From the NCBI GenBank assembly GCA_020832085.1, contig JAFIFJ010000105.1:1-37398 (forward strand): 37,398 bases of DNA. Direction: 5' to 3'. Of this stretch, positions 17,817 through 25,527 are shown piece by piece (position 1 is the first letter of the stretch; each line of letters begins with the position of its first letter). The position numbers and the translations under genes were made by a program. The notes beneath the pieces were generated by a model. That model was not told the DNA's origin, ran no database searches, and saw only the letters and a program-made list of their open reading frames with translations. This DNA is from Gammaproteobacteria bacterium. GTDB taxonomy: Bacteria; Pseudomonadota; Gammaproteobacteria; Pseudomonadales; Azotimanducaceae.

Positions 17817-19135
17817 AATCCCATCACCGCGGTGGCGATCATGAAGTAGACGATCAGTCCGCTGGCGTCGACGATGGTGGTGACGAAGGGTGCGCTGATC
17901 ACCGCCGGGTCGACGTTGATCATTCTCGCGATCAGCGGCATCAGTGAACCAACCAGCGCCGCCAGGGTGCAGATGGCCACCAGGGTCAGGGACACGACCA
18001 GCGCGATGTCCTGATCGAAGATGAAGTAGACGATGAAGTAGGCTGCAATGGCCAGGCTGCCGCCGAGCAGCAGACCGACGCCCGATTCCCGCAGGCCCAC
18101 TCTGACGAGATCACTGGTGCGCACGTCGTCCACCGCCAGGGCGCGGACGATGGTGGTGGCGGACTGGGCCCCGGTGTTGCCACCAATGCCGATCAGCAGG
18201 GGAATGAACAGGGCCAGCGTCACCACCTGCTCCAGGGTGGCTTCGAAGGCCGTGAGTACGTTCACAGTCAGGGTGGCAGCGATGGCCAGCATGGACAGCC
18301 AGACGATGCGGCTTCTGACCAGCTGCAGGCTGGTGACGGCGAAGTAGGGCTTGCCCAGCGGGGCCACGGCCGAGGCCCGGGCAATGTCCTCGGTCTCCTC
18401 GCGCTGGATGATGTCCATGGCGTCGTCGACGGTGACGATGCCCACCAGGGTGTCGTCGTCCTCCACCACGGACACGGCGATGCTGTCGGCGGATTGGATG
18501 TAGCGTGCCACCTCTTCCTGGTCGTCGCGGACCGAGAAGGAATCCGACTTCAGGTACTCCAGATCCCGGACCCGATCCGACATCTCGGCCATGACCAGAG
18601 ATTCGAGTTCGATGGAGCCGAGCAGATGGCCCGCTTCGTCGACGATGGGCAGGAAGTAGATGGTCTCCACGTCCTCGCCTTCGCTGCGGACCAGCGACAG
18701 CGCTTCGGCCACCGTCATGTCGGCGCGCAGGGCGAGGAAGTTCGGGCTCATGATGCGGCCCGCGGACTCGGCCGGATAATCGAGCAGCAGGGCCGTGGCG
18801 GTGCGATCTTCCGGGCTTAAGATGTTCAGAAAGGTGGCAACCTGCCCCGGCTCGAACTCTTCGAGCAGGCGGGCCTGATCGTCGGGTTCGAGCTCCTCGA
18901 ACAGGGCGAAGGCTTCGCCGCTGTCCATGGCCGTCAGCATTTGCGCCTGAATGGCCGGTTCCAGATAGTCGAAAATATCGGCAGCCCGATCCGGTGACAG
19001 CTGCCGGAAGATCTCGGTCCGCGGTTCAACGTCGAGGTGATCGAGCTCGGCGGCGATGGTCACCTCGTCGGTGTCCTTGAGCCACTGTGCGAGTTCGACC
19101 GCGGACTCCGGTGGTGCTGTCGTTGCTTTGCTCAT
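17813..19135 (-). CDS. mgtE: MgtE magnesium transporter
   Basis: MgtE is a homodimeric, Mg2+-gated magnesium channel. The 440-residue protein has the full set: an N-terminal helical domain rich in acidic residues (to about 130), two CBS domains (about 140-255) that sense cytosolic Mg2+, and five membrane helices (about 285-440). The membrane part includes IGGNTGAQS, a motif of the pore region. The ATG at 19135 has only a weak ribosome-binding site. It follows the site-2 protease gene by 16 nt on the same strand, so the two are probably cotranscribed. Confidence 0.96.
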   Translation of the reverse strand: MSKATTAPPESAVELAQWLKDTDEVTIAAELDHLDVEPRTEIFRQLSPDRAADIFDYLEPAIQAQMLTAMDSGEAFALFEELEPDDQARLLEEFEPGQVATFLNILSPEDRTATALLLDYPAESAGRIMSPNFLALRADMTVAEALSLVRSEGEDVETIYFLPIVDEAGHLLGSIELESLVMAEMSDRVRDLEYLKSDSFSVRDDQEEVARYIQSADSIAVSVVEDDDTLVGIVTVDDAMDIIQREETEDIARASAVAPLGKPYFAVTSLQLVRSRIVWLSMLAIAATLTVNVLTAFEATLEQVVTLALFIPLLIGIGGNTGAQSATTIVRALAVDDVRTSDLVRVGLRESGVGLLLGGSLAIAAYFIVYFIFDQDIALVVSLTLVAICTLAALVGSLMPLIARMINVDPAVISAPFVTTIVDASGLIVYFMIATAVMGL

Positions 19136-19151
19136 GGGTGGTTTCCGTCGG

Positions 19152-20279
19152 TCAGGCTTCCAGGTCCCGCTTCAGGGCAAGATGGTTCAACAGGTCGGCA
19201 AGGGTGACGATACCGATGACGCGATCACCATCGGCGACGATGATCTGGCCGCTGTGACTGCGCTGCATCTTGTCGAGCACCTGCTGGGCGTCGTCTTCCG
19301 GATGGGCGAGCTGATCATCCTCGAGCGGCGTCATGATGCGACGCAGGGTTTGTTGCGTCCAATCCTCGCGTGCAATCTGCTTGACGTCACGGGTACGTAC
19401 ACGGCCGATCAGGCGATCGTTCTCCATCACCGGATAGGCGCTGAAGTGATCACGAAAGGCATGATCCTCGATGAACGTGCTGAGCAGCATGTCGGGCGAC
19501 ACGGATACCGGATGCTCCGCCATGAAGCGGCGAATGGGGGTGCCTTCGAAGGTGACGCGCAGGGCGGTCTGCTCATAGGCGGCGCGCGCCACGCCGATGA
19601 CGAAGATGCCGATGAGGATCCACCACAGCCCGCCCAGGGCGCCGACGCTGAGCAGCGTCCAGAAGCCGATGAGCACCAGGGTCAGACCGAACCCCTGCCC
19701 CATGCGTGACGCCGTCAGGGTCGCGGACAGCAGGTCTCCGCGCCGGTGCCAGAGCCAGGCGCGCAGGACGCGGCCACCGTCCAGGGGAAATCCCGGGAAC
19801 ATGTTGAAGATCGCCAGGATCAGATTGATCAGGGACAGATAGCCGAACAGTGCCGACAGGTACTCCGGCAGCGGGGTCTGGGCCAGCAGGCCCGCAAGCA
19901 GGCCGAAGCCCAGAAACAGAGCGAGGCTGGCCAGGGGGCCGGCAATGGCGACTTCGAATTCGATGCGCGGGGTAGGGGGCTCCGAGGTCATTTCCGCAGC
20001 CCCACCGAAGAGGAACAGGGTGATGCCGTTGATTTCCATGCCCTTGGCCCGCGCCACCAGGGAGTGGGCGAATTCGTGGAAGAGCAGGGAAAAGAACACG
20101 CCGAGCATGCCGACCAGCCCGAGGGTCCAGTACACCGGAACGGCCAGCCCGGGCAGGCGGGCCGGGAAAAAGCCGGTGGCGAGCGACCAGAACACCAGGA
20201 CGGCGAGCAGCACCCAGCTGGTGTTGGCGCGGACCTCGAGGCCGAACAGCGTGAACAGGGCGATCCGGTGACCGAACAT
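19152..20279 (-). CDS. Site-2 protease family M50 zinc metalloprotease with CBS pair
   Basis: This is an intramembrane protease that cuts substrates within the bilayer. The 375-residue protein has the zinc motif HEFAH (68-72) in the second membrane segment and the third-ligand motif FPLDGGRV (D166) after NMFPG. A C-terminal pair of CBS domains follows (about 245-370), probably binding an adenine nucleotide. Together these place it in the archaeal/bacterial S2P group with fused CBS domains rather than the RseP/PDZ type. GGAG lies 6 nt before the ATG at 20279. It is upstream of mgtE in the same operon. Confidence 0.94.
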   Translation of the reverse strand: MFGHRIALFTLFGLEVRANTSWVLLAVLVFWSLATGFFPARLPGLAVPVYWTLGLVGMLGVFFSLLFHEFAHSLVARAKGMEINGITLFLFGGAAEMTSEPPTPRIEFEVAIAGPLASLALFLGFGLLAGLLAQTPLPEYLSALFGYLSLINLILAIFNMFPGFPLDGGRVLRAWLWHRRGDLLSATLTASRMGQGFGLTLVLIGFWTLLSVGALGGLWWILIGIFVIGVARAAYEQTALRVTFEGTPIRRFMAEHPVSVSPDMLLSTFIEDHAFRDHFSAYPVMENDRLIGRVRTRDVKQIAREDWTQQTLRRIMTPLEDDQLAHPEDDAQQVLDKMQRSHSGQIIVADGDRVIGIVTLADLLNHLALKRDLEA

Positions 20280-20429
20280 CGAAGGCTCCAGGCGTGGGTC
20301 TGCAATGCAGGATACATCAAGGAGCTTGGGGTATCGTGACGTCGGCGACCGGCGATGACGGTGGCATCACTTGGCGCCGACGCTCCCGGAGCTTATGTTG
20401 GGCGGCAAACCCCTGGATGGAGAACTGAC

Positions 20430-21089
20430 ATGGGACTGCGAATCGGTTCACAGGCACCGGATTTCACTGCCGAGACCACGGCAGGCCGGCTGAGCTTCCA
20501 CGATTGGATCGGCGACAGCTGGTGCATCCTGTTCTCGCACCCCAAGGACTTCACCCCGGTGTGTACGACGGAACTCGGATACATGGCCCATCTCAAGCCG
20601 GAGTTCGACCGGCGCAACACCAAGATCATCGGGCTGTCCGTGGACCCGGTGGCGAATCATGCCGCCTGGGCCAAGGACATCGAGGAGACCCAGGGCACCG
20701 CGCCGAACTATCCCATGATCGGTGACACCGATCTTGCGGTGGCCAAGCTCTACGACATGCTGCCCGAGGACGAAAGCGGTGGTGCCGAAGGGCGCACGGC
20801 AGCGGACAACGCCACCGTGAGGTCGGTGTTCGTCATCGGTCCCGACAAACGCATCAAGGCCATGCTGATCTATCCGATGACGTCCGGACGCAACTTCGAC
20901 GAAGTGCTGCGACTGCTCGATTCCCTGCAGCTCAACGCGGCCCACACCGTGGCGACACCGGTGAACTGGCGGCCCGGCGAGGACGTGATCATTCCTCCTT
21001 CAGTGAGCGACGAGGAGGCGAAGAAGAAGTATCCGCAGGGCTACAAGACGCTCAAGCCCTACCTCAGAGTGGTCCGGCAGCCCGGATGA
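20430..21089 (+). CDS. 1-Cys peroxiredoxin (Prx6 type)
   Basis: This enzyme reduces peroxides with a cysteine thiol. The 219-residue product has the peroxidatic motif HPKDFTPVCTTE, with C45 as the nucleophile and T42 three residues before it. Its long C-terminal arm is typical of the Prx6 subfamily. The only other cysteine is C32, inside the core strand, so no classical resolving cysteine is seen. The ATG at 20430 is chosen because GGAG is about 7 nt upstream; an in-frame upstream start at 20355 would add 25 unconserved residues. The next gene starts 6 nt after its stop. Confidence 0.94.
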   Translation: MGLRIGSQAPDFTAETTAGRLSFHDWIGDSWCILFSHPKDFTPVCTTELGYMAHLKPEFDRRNTKIIGLSVDPVANHAAWAKDIEETQGTAPNYPMIGDTDLAVAKLYDMLPEDESGGAEGRTAADNATVRSVFVIGPDKRIKAMLIYPMTSGRNFDEVLRLLDSLQLNAAHTVATPVNWRPGEDVIIPPSVSDEEAKKKYPQGYKTLKPYLRVVRQPG

Positions 21090-21095
21090 AAACCT

Positions 21096-22529
21096 GTGGC
21101 TGATCAGGACAAACCCTCGCTGACGCCGGAGCGCCTCGCACCCTGGGTGAAGCGCGGCGAGGCCTGGCTGTGGCAGGACCGTCGCGAGCGTCCCATGACG
21201 GTGCGGGCAGGCATGCATACGCTGCTGCTGGCCTTTGCGGCCGCCCGCGATCTGGCTGCCGGTCAGCTCACCCTGCGCGCCATGAGTCTGGTCTACACCA
21301 CCCTGCTGGCGCTGGTGCCCATACTCGCCATCAGCTTTTCGATCCTCAAAGGATTCGGCGTCCACAACCAGATCGAGCCGTTCCTGCTCAACATGCTGGA
21401 ACCGCTGGGTGAACGCAGCGAGGAGATTGCCGGCCAGATCGTCGCCTTCGTGGACAACATCCAGGTGGGCGTGCTCGGCGTGGTGGGTCTGGTGTTCCTG
21501 TTCTATACGGCCGTGTCGCTGATGCGCAAGATCGAGCTTGCCTTCAACGAAACCTGGGAAGTCACCCAGGAGCGGCGCATGGCGGAACGGTTCCGGGACT
21601 ACTTCTCGGTGATTCTGCTGGGCCCTGTCCTGATCTTCGTGTCGCTGGGTATGACGGCCCTGCTCATGAGCACCACCATGGCCGAATGGGTGCTCGGTAT
21701 CGAAACCCTGGGGCGGCTGGTGGAACTGCTGAGCCGGTTGACGCCCATACTCATCCTGGTCTTCGCCTTCACCTTCATCAACATGTTCGTCCCCAACACC
21801 CGGGTCCGTTTTTCCTCGGCGCTGGTGGGCGGTGCCGTCTCGGCGCTGCTGTGGCACGGCATGGGCCTGATGTTTGCCGCCTTCGTGGCCGGTGCCACCC
21901 GCTACACCGCCATCTACTCCGGTTTTGCCACGCCGATTCTGTTCATGATCTGGCTCTATCTGGGCTGGTTGATCCTGCTCATCGGCGGCACCATCGCCTT
22001 CTACCACCAGCACCCCGACTACCTGCCCGGACGGCGGCTCTCGGTGCACTTGAGCTTTGTCGAGAAGGAGCACCTCGCCCTGCACATCCTGCGACTGATC
22101 GGCAGGCGCTTCTATGCGGGAGAGGCGCCACCGAGCGTCACCTGGCTGGCGCGCCAGCTGCGGGTGCCGACGGACGTGGTCGTGGGTCTGCTCTCTTCGC
22201 TGGAGCGCGCCCGTCTGGTGGTGCTTGCCGGGGAAGGGCGGCAGGGCTACCTGCCGGCCTGCCCCTGGGAGCGGGCTTCAGTGCATCAGGCTTTGGAGGC
22301 GGTGCGGCGATCAGGTCGTCAGGACCCCGGGTCCCGGGTGCCGCCCGCGGGAGACACCCAGGTGCAGGCCGTACTCGACGAACTCGAGCGGCTGTCTCAG
22401 GAGACGTTCGCCTCCATGTCCTTGAAGACGTTCGTCATGGACGATGGCGTCCCCGACGATGGCGTCCCCGACACAAGCCTCCCCACCCCCACCGCCACAG
22501 CTGTCAAAGCGGGTGCTGTGCGCAGCTAG
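21096..22529 (+). CDS. UPF0761/YihY family membrane protein with C-terminal winged-helix-like region
   Basis: This family was once called ribonuclease BN, which was shown to be wrong; its role is unknown. The 477-residue protein has six or so membrane segments between about residues 45 and 300 and the family core segments around MSLVYTTLLALVPILAIS and FFPNTRVRF-like FVPNTRVRFSSALVGG. After the membrane part, residues about 315-400 look like a winged-helix domain (VTWLARQLRVPTDVVVGLLSSLERARLV). The C-terminus contains a 15-bp exact tandem duplication (DGVPD repeated). The start is a GTG at 21096, 6 nt after the peroxiredoxin stop. Confidence 0.9.
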   Translation: MADQDKPSLTPERLAPWVKRGEAWLWQDRRERPMTVRAGMHTLLLAFAAARDLAAGQLTLRAMSLVYTTLLALVPILAISFSILKGFGVHNQIEPFLLNMLEPLGERSEEIAGQIVAFVDNIQVGVLGVVGLVFLFYTAVSLMRKIELAFNETWEVTQERRMAERFRDYFSVILLGPVLIFVSLGMTALLMSTTMAEWVLGIETLGRLVELLSRLTPILILVFAFTFINMFVPNTRVRFSSALVGGAVSALLWHGMGLMFAAFVAGATRYTAIYSGFATPILFMIWLYLGWLILLIGGTIAFYHQHPDYLPGRRLSVHLSFVEKEHLALHILRLIGRRFYAGEAPPSVTWLARQLRVPTDVVVGLLSSLERARLVVLAGEGRQGYLPACPWERASVHQALEAVRRSGRQDPGSRVPPAGDTQVQAVLDELERLSQETFASMSLKTFVMDDGVPDDGVPDTSLPTPTATAVKAGAVRS

Positions 22530-22549
22530 CGCCGCAAGTCTGGCGCTAG
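22526..22549. terminator. Bidirectional terminator between convergent genes
   Basis: CTAGCGCC (22526-22533) and GGCGCTAG (22542-22549) form a perfect 8-bp stem with an 8-nt loop. The TAG stops of both convergent genes (22527-22529 and the minus-strand TAG at 22548-22546) are inside the two arms. It is a likely shared terminator, though without a T-tract. Confidence 0.5.
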
Positions 22550-22725
22550 GACTTCGGTCCGAGCAGGAACCAGGCGATCACGCCGATCACCGGCAGGATC
22601 AGGATCAGGACGATCCAAAGCACTTTCGATCCGGTGCTGGCGGAGCTGCCTGCCGTCTTGACGATGGCGTAGATGACGATGATCAGCCAGATCAGGCCCA
22701 GCAGGCCGCCTACTTCGATTCCCAT
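22546..22725 (-). CDS. Small membrane protein with PLD nuclease N-terminal-like domain
   Basis: The 59-residue product has two hydrophobic helices (about residues 5-23 and 34-54). The pattern GLIWLIIVIYAIVKTAGSS and VLWIVLILILPVIGVIAWFLLGPK is typical of the PLDc_N family (PF13396), short membrane proteins or modules of unknown role. The start chosen is the ATG at 22725, which has GAGG about 9 nt upstream; a GTG at 22734 would add three residues. It diverges from the diguanylate cyclase gene, with 56 bp between starts. Confidence 0.85.
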   Translation of the reverse strand: MGIEVGGLLGLIWLIIVIYAIVKTAGSSASTGSKVLWIVLILILPVIGVIAWFLLGPKS

Positions 22726-22781
22726 GATTGCCACCTCGTTGATTGTGAGCGGCTACCATAGCCGTTCTCGAGATCCGGTTC

Positions 22782-23990
22782 ATGTGGGGACTCATGTCGC
22801 AAGGAGGGCTGGCAGCCATCCTTCCGCTGGCCGCGGGTGTCAGCCTGCTGTTGGCGCTGCTGCTGGCGGCGGCCTTTCATCGCGGCCGGGCGGCGCTGGC
22901 GGCACTGGTGCTGGGCTGGCTGTTCGTGGCCTTGGGTGGCGTGGCGGACGTCGGCTGGCTGCTGCCCACGGGGCAGGGCATGGAAGCCGCTCTGGTACTC
23001 ACGCCCTGGGCCCTGCTGCTGGTCTTGTCGTTGACGGAAACACCGCTGCTCTCCGGTCGCGGGCTGGGGGTGGTCGCGCTGCTTGCCACCTTCACCTTGC
23101 TGGCTTGGCTGCTGCCACCTGCAATCTGGGACCAGCTCTGGGCCTGGGAGCGTTGGCCTGCGAGTTGGATTCCTGGCGGCATGCGAGCGGCCGTGGCATG
23201 GCCCATGCCGGGGCTCAGCGCCTGGGTCGCCGCCGTGGGCCTGCTGTGGGCGGGCTGGCGGCTCTGGCAGCGCAGCGATCCCGTGGATGGCGGATTGCTG
23301 GTGGCGCTGGCGGTGGCCGGCTGCCTGCCGTCACTGGTGTTGGTGGGCATGTCACCCTGGCCCTGGCTGTTGGGCGCCGGCGTCGCGCTGCTGGTCTCTG
23401 CCGGCTACGCCTCCTACCGCATGGCTTTCCTGGATGCCCTGACGGGATTGCCGGGGCGCAGACTGCTGGATGAGCAACTGGCGCGGATGGGACGCCACTA
23501 CGCTCTGGCCATGGTGGACGTGGATCACTTCAAGCCCTTCAATGACCGCTATGGGCACGACGTCGGCGATCAGGTGCTTAAGCTGGTGGCCAGTCTGCTG
23601 CGGCGCCACTTCGGTCGCCGGGCCTACCGCTATGGCGGTGAGGAGTTCACGGTGGTCTTTTCCGGCCGCTCCCGACGGCGCGCCGAGGAGCGCTGTGAGG
23701 CCTTCCGGGAAGCCGTGGCGGCACGGGAACTGGTCCTGCGCTCTGCAGACCGCCCACCGAGCAAGCGCCAGGGCAAGGCCAAGGCGGGCAAGGCGCCGCC
23801 CCGCAAGACCGTCAGCGTCACTCTGAGTATTGGTCTCGCCGAACGCGAGCCTGCCCAGCGCAGCGCGGAGATGGTCCTGAAACGCGCCGACGAGGCGCTG
23901 TATGCGGCGAAGCAGGCCGGCCGTAACCGGGTGGCTGTGGCCGGCCGCAAACCCGCCAAGGGCCGACGCAAGCGCGCCGGCAAGGATTGA
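22782..23990 (+). CDS. Membrane-bound diguanylate cyclase (GGDEF)
   Basis: The enzyme makes c-di-GMP from two GTP. The 402-residue protein has about six to seven membrane helices (residues 10-212) as the likely sensor, then a GGDEF domain with MAFLDALTGLPGRR, DVDHFKPFND and the active motif GGEEF (285-289). The position of the usual inhibitory RxxD site, just upstream, reads HFGR, so product inhibition is probably missing. A basic insert (about 315-338, rich in Lys/Arg/Pro) interrupts the domain before TVSVTLSIG, and the C-terminus is also strongly basic. The ATG at 22794, with a closer GGGGA, is a possible alternative start. Confidence 0.92.
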   Translation: MWGLMSQGGLAAILPLAAGVSLLLALLLAAAFHRGRAALAALVLGWLFVALGGVADVGWLLPTGQGMEAALVLTPWALLLVLSLTETPLLSGRGLGVVALLATFTLLAWLLPPAIWDQLWAWERWPASWIPGGMRAAVAWPMPGLSAWVAAVGLLWAGWRLWQRSDPVDGGLLVALAVAGCLPSLVLVGMSPWPWLLGAGVALLVSAGYASYRMAFLDALTGLPGRRLLDEQLARMGRHYALAMVDVDHFKPFNDRYGHDVGDQVLKLVASLLRRHFGRRAYRYGGEEFTVVFSGRSRRRAEERCEAFREAVAARELVLRSADRPPSKRQGKAKAGKAPPRKTVSVTLSIGLAEREPAQRSAEMVLKRADEALYAAKQAGRNRVAVAGRKPAKGRRKRAGKD

Positions 23991-23994
23991 CTAC

Positions 23995-24999
23995 CTACGA
24001 CTCCGACCGGGTGGTGGATCCGGTGCTTTCCATGAGCTGCTGCAGGTGGCCCTGTTCCATCATGCGGGTAACGAATCCCGGTTCGTAGGCCGCTTCCGGG
24101 TCGCTGCGGACCAGGTGATCGACGATGCCGGCATCCTCGCCCACCAGGATCCGCCAGCGGCCTGCGCGCACCCCCTCGATGATGACGTTGGCGGCCTCGG
24201 CGGCGCTGGTGGGCGCATTGTCGCGGAAGTCCCGGGCGCGCTGACGGATCAGCTCCCGGATGGCGTCGTCGGGCAGGTTGCCCACCGGCAGGCCTGTGGC
24301 GGCCAGCTGATCGCGCAGGTCGCCGATTTCGTCGGAGGTCATCTGCTCCGGAGACCGGCCGAGCACCACGCCGGAGTTCGCGACGATGGATGTGCCGATG
24401 TGTCCCGGCATGACCACGGACACCCCGATGTGGGGGGCGTTGATGCGCAGGTCGGTGATCAGTGCTTCGGAGAAGCCCTTTACGGCGAACTTCGCCGCGC
24501 TGTAGGCGGTGTGGGGCGTCTGCGGGCCGATGGAGGCCCAGAAGCCATTGATGCTCGACGTGTTGACGATGTGGCCGGCATCCGCGGCCAGCAGCGCCGG
24601 CAGGAAGGCCCGGCAGCAGTGGTACACCCCGCCCCAGCAGATGTTGAAGGTCTTCTCCCAGCTGGCCACCGGATCCTTGACGAAACTGCCGCCGCCACCG
24701 ATGCCGGCGTTGTTGAACAGCAGGTGGATGTGATCCGTTTCATGGGCTTCGAGGACCGCATCCCGGAAGGCCTGGATCTGATCCGGTTCGGACACGTCGC
24801 AGCGGTGGCTGCTGACGCGAGTGCCCGTGGGGGCGTCGGCCAGCGCCAGCTCCCGGGTTTCCGTCATGTTGGCCTCATTGAGATCGCACATGGCCACGTG
24901 GCAGCCCTCGGCTGCGAGCTGCCGGACCAGTTCGCGACCCATGCCGGCGCCGCCTCCGGTGATGACGGCCAGCCGGCCGCTGAAGTTCGTCATGCTCAC
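23995..24999 (-). CDS. Short-chain dehydrogenase/reductase
   Basis: This is an NAD(P)-dependent oxidoreductase. The 334-residue protein has the nucleotide-binding motif TGGGAGMG (14-21), NNAG (96-99), Ser148/149, and the catalytic Y166-x3-K170 (YSAAK). It is longer than the typical 250 residues because of a C-terminal extension, and the 190-240 region resembles a substrate loop. Substrate is unknown. The start is the GTG at 24999, overlapping the VOC gene stop as GTGA; an ATG at 24993 is almost as good. It is cotranscribed with the VOC gene and converges on the GGDEF gene. Confidence 0.92.
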   Translation of the reverse strand: MSMTNFSGRLAVITGGGAGMGRELVRQLAAEGCHVAMCDLNEANMTETRELALADAPTGTRVSSHRCDVSEPDQIQAFRDAVLEAHETDHIHLLFNNAGIGGGGSFVKDPVASWEKTFNICWGGVYHCCRAFLPALLAADAGHIVNTSSINGFWASIGPQTPHTAYSAAKFAVKGFSEALITDLRINAPHIGVSVVMPGHIGTSIVANSGVVLGRSPEQMTSDEIGDLRDQLAATGLPVGNLPDDAIRELIRQRARDFRDNAPTSAAEAANVIIEGVRAGRWRILVGEDAGIVDHLVRSDPEAAYEPGFVTRMMEQGHLQQLMESTGSTTRSES

Positions 25000-25373
25000 G
25001 AGCCGGCTCCCATCACAAAGACACAGAGCTTGTTGCCATCGAGGTCGCGGAAATAGGCGCCGAAGAAACCCTGGCCGCGGGGGCCGGGGTCGCCTTCGTT
25101 GGCGGCACCGAGTTCGAGCGCCTTGCGGTGCAGCTTGCGGACCGTGTCTTCATCACCGCCGCTGATGGCCACCATGGTGCCGTTACCGACGCTGGCGGGC
25201 TTGCCGTCATAGGGCGTGCAGACTGCGAGCATGGGGGCACCGGGTTCGGTGCCCCAGATGATCATGCGGTCGTCGGACATGAAGCGTTTGCCGTTGAGTT
25301 CGGCGAGCAGGGCATCGTAGAAGGCTCCGGCCGTGCCGAGATTGCCGGTGCCCAGAGTGATGTAGCCGATCAT
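24996..25373 (-). CDS. VOC (glyoxalase/bleomycin resistance) superfamily protein
   Basis: The 125-residue protein has one beta-alpha-beta-beta-beta pair set of the vicinal oxygen chelate fold. It begins IGYITLGTGNLGTAGAFYDALL and ends FGAYFRDLDGNKLCVFV, the usual terminal strand with the conserved D-x-D/G-N. It could be a small lyase, isomerase or binding protein; the substrate is unknown. The ATG at 25373 is chosen because GGGGAGA is 7 nt upstream (4 nt for the ATG at 25376). A further upstream start at 25415 lacks support. Its stop overlaps the SDR gene. Confidence 0.88.
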   Translation of the reverse strand: MIGYITLGTGNLGTAGAFYDALLAELNGKRFMSDDRMIIWGTEPGAPMLAVCTPYDGKPASVGNGTMVAISGGDEDTVRKLHRKALELGAANEGDPGPRGQGFFGAYFRDLDGNKLCVFVMGAGS

Positions 25374-25491
25374 CATGCAGTCTCCCCGTAGTGGTTGCCG
25401 CAGGCAATGTACCACCGTGATCCGGGGAGGGAAGGCGGCAGTGTGAAAGCATCAGTGACGCATGGGTTTGCGGAGCAGGATCTGCGTCCGC

Positions 25492-25507
25492 TAATCTCGG
25501 CAGATTA
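25492..25507. promoter_or_regulatory. Candidate operator palindrome upstream of the ABC transporter operon
   Basis: TAATCT (25492-25497) and AGATTA (25502-25507) form a perfect 6-bp inverted repeat with a 4-nt centre, 20 bp before the GTG of the binding-protein gene. The 154-bp region between this gene and the divergent VOC gene holds the promoters of both. No regulator gene is in the neighbourhood, so the binding protein is unknown. Confidence 0.3.
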
Positions 25508-25527
25508 AATTCGGGTGAGAGCATTGC

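Noticed and set aside
21000..22085. A 361-residue minus-strand ORF opposite the peroxiredoxin and UPF0761 genes
   Set aside because: Its His/Gln/Glu-rich composition is typical of antisense frames of GC-rich genes. Both genes on the other strand have clear families.
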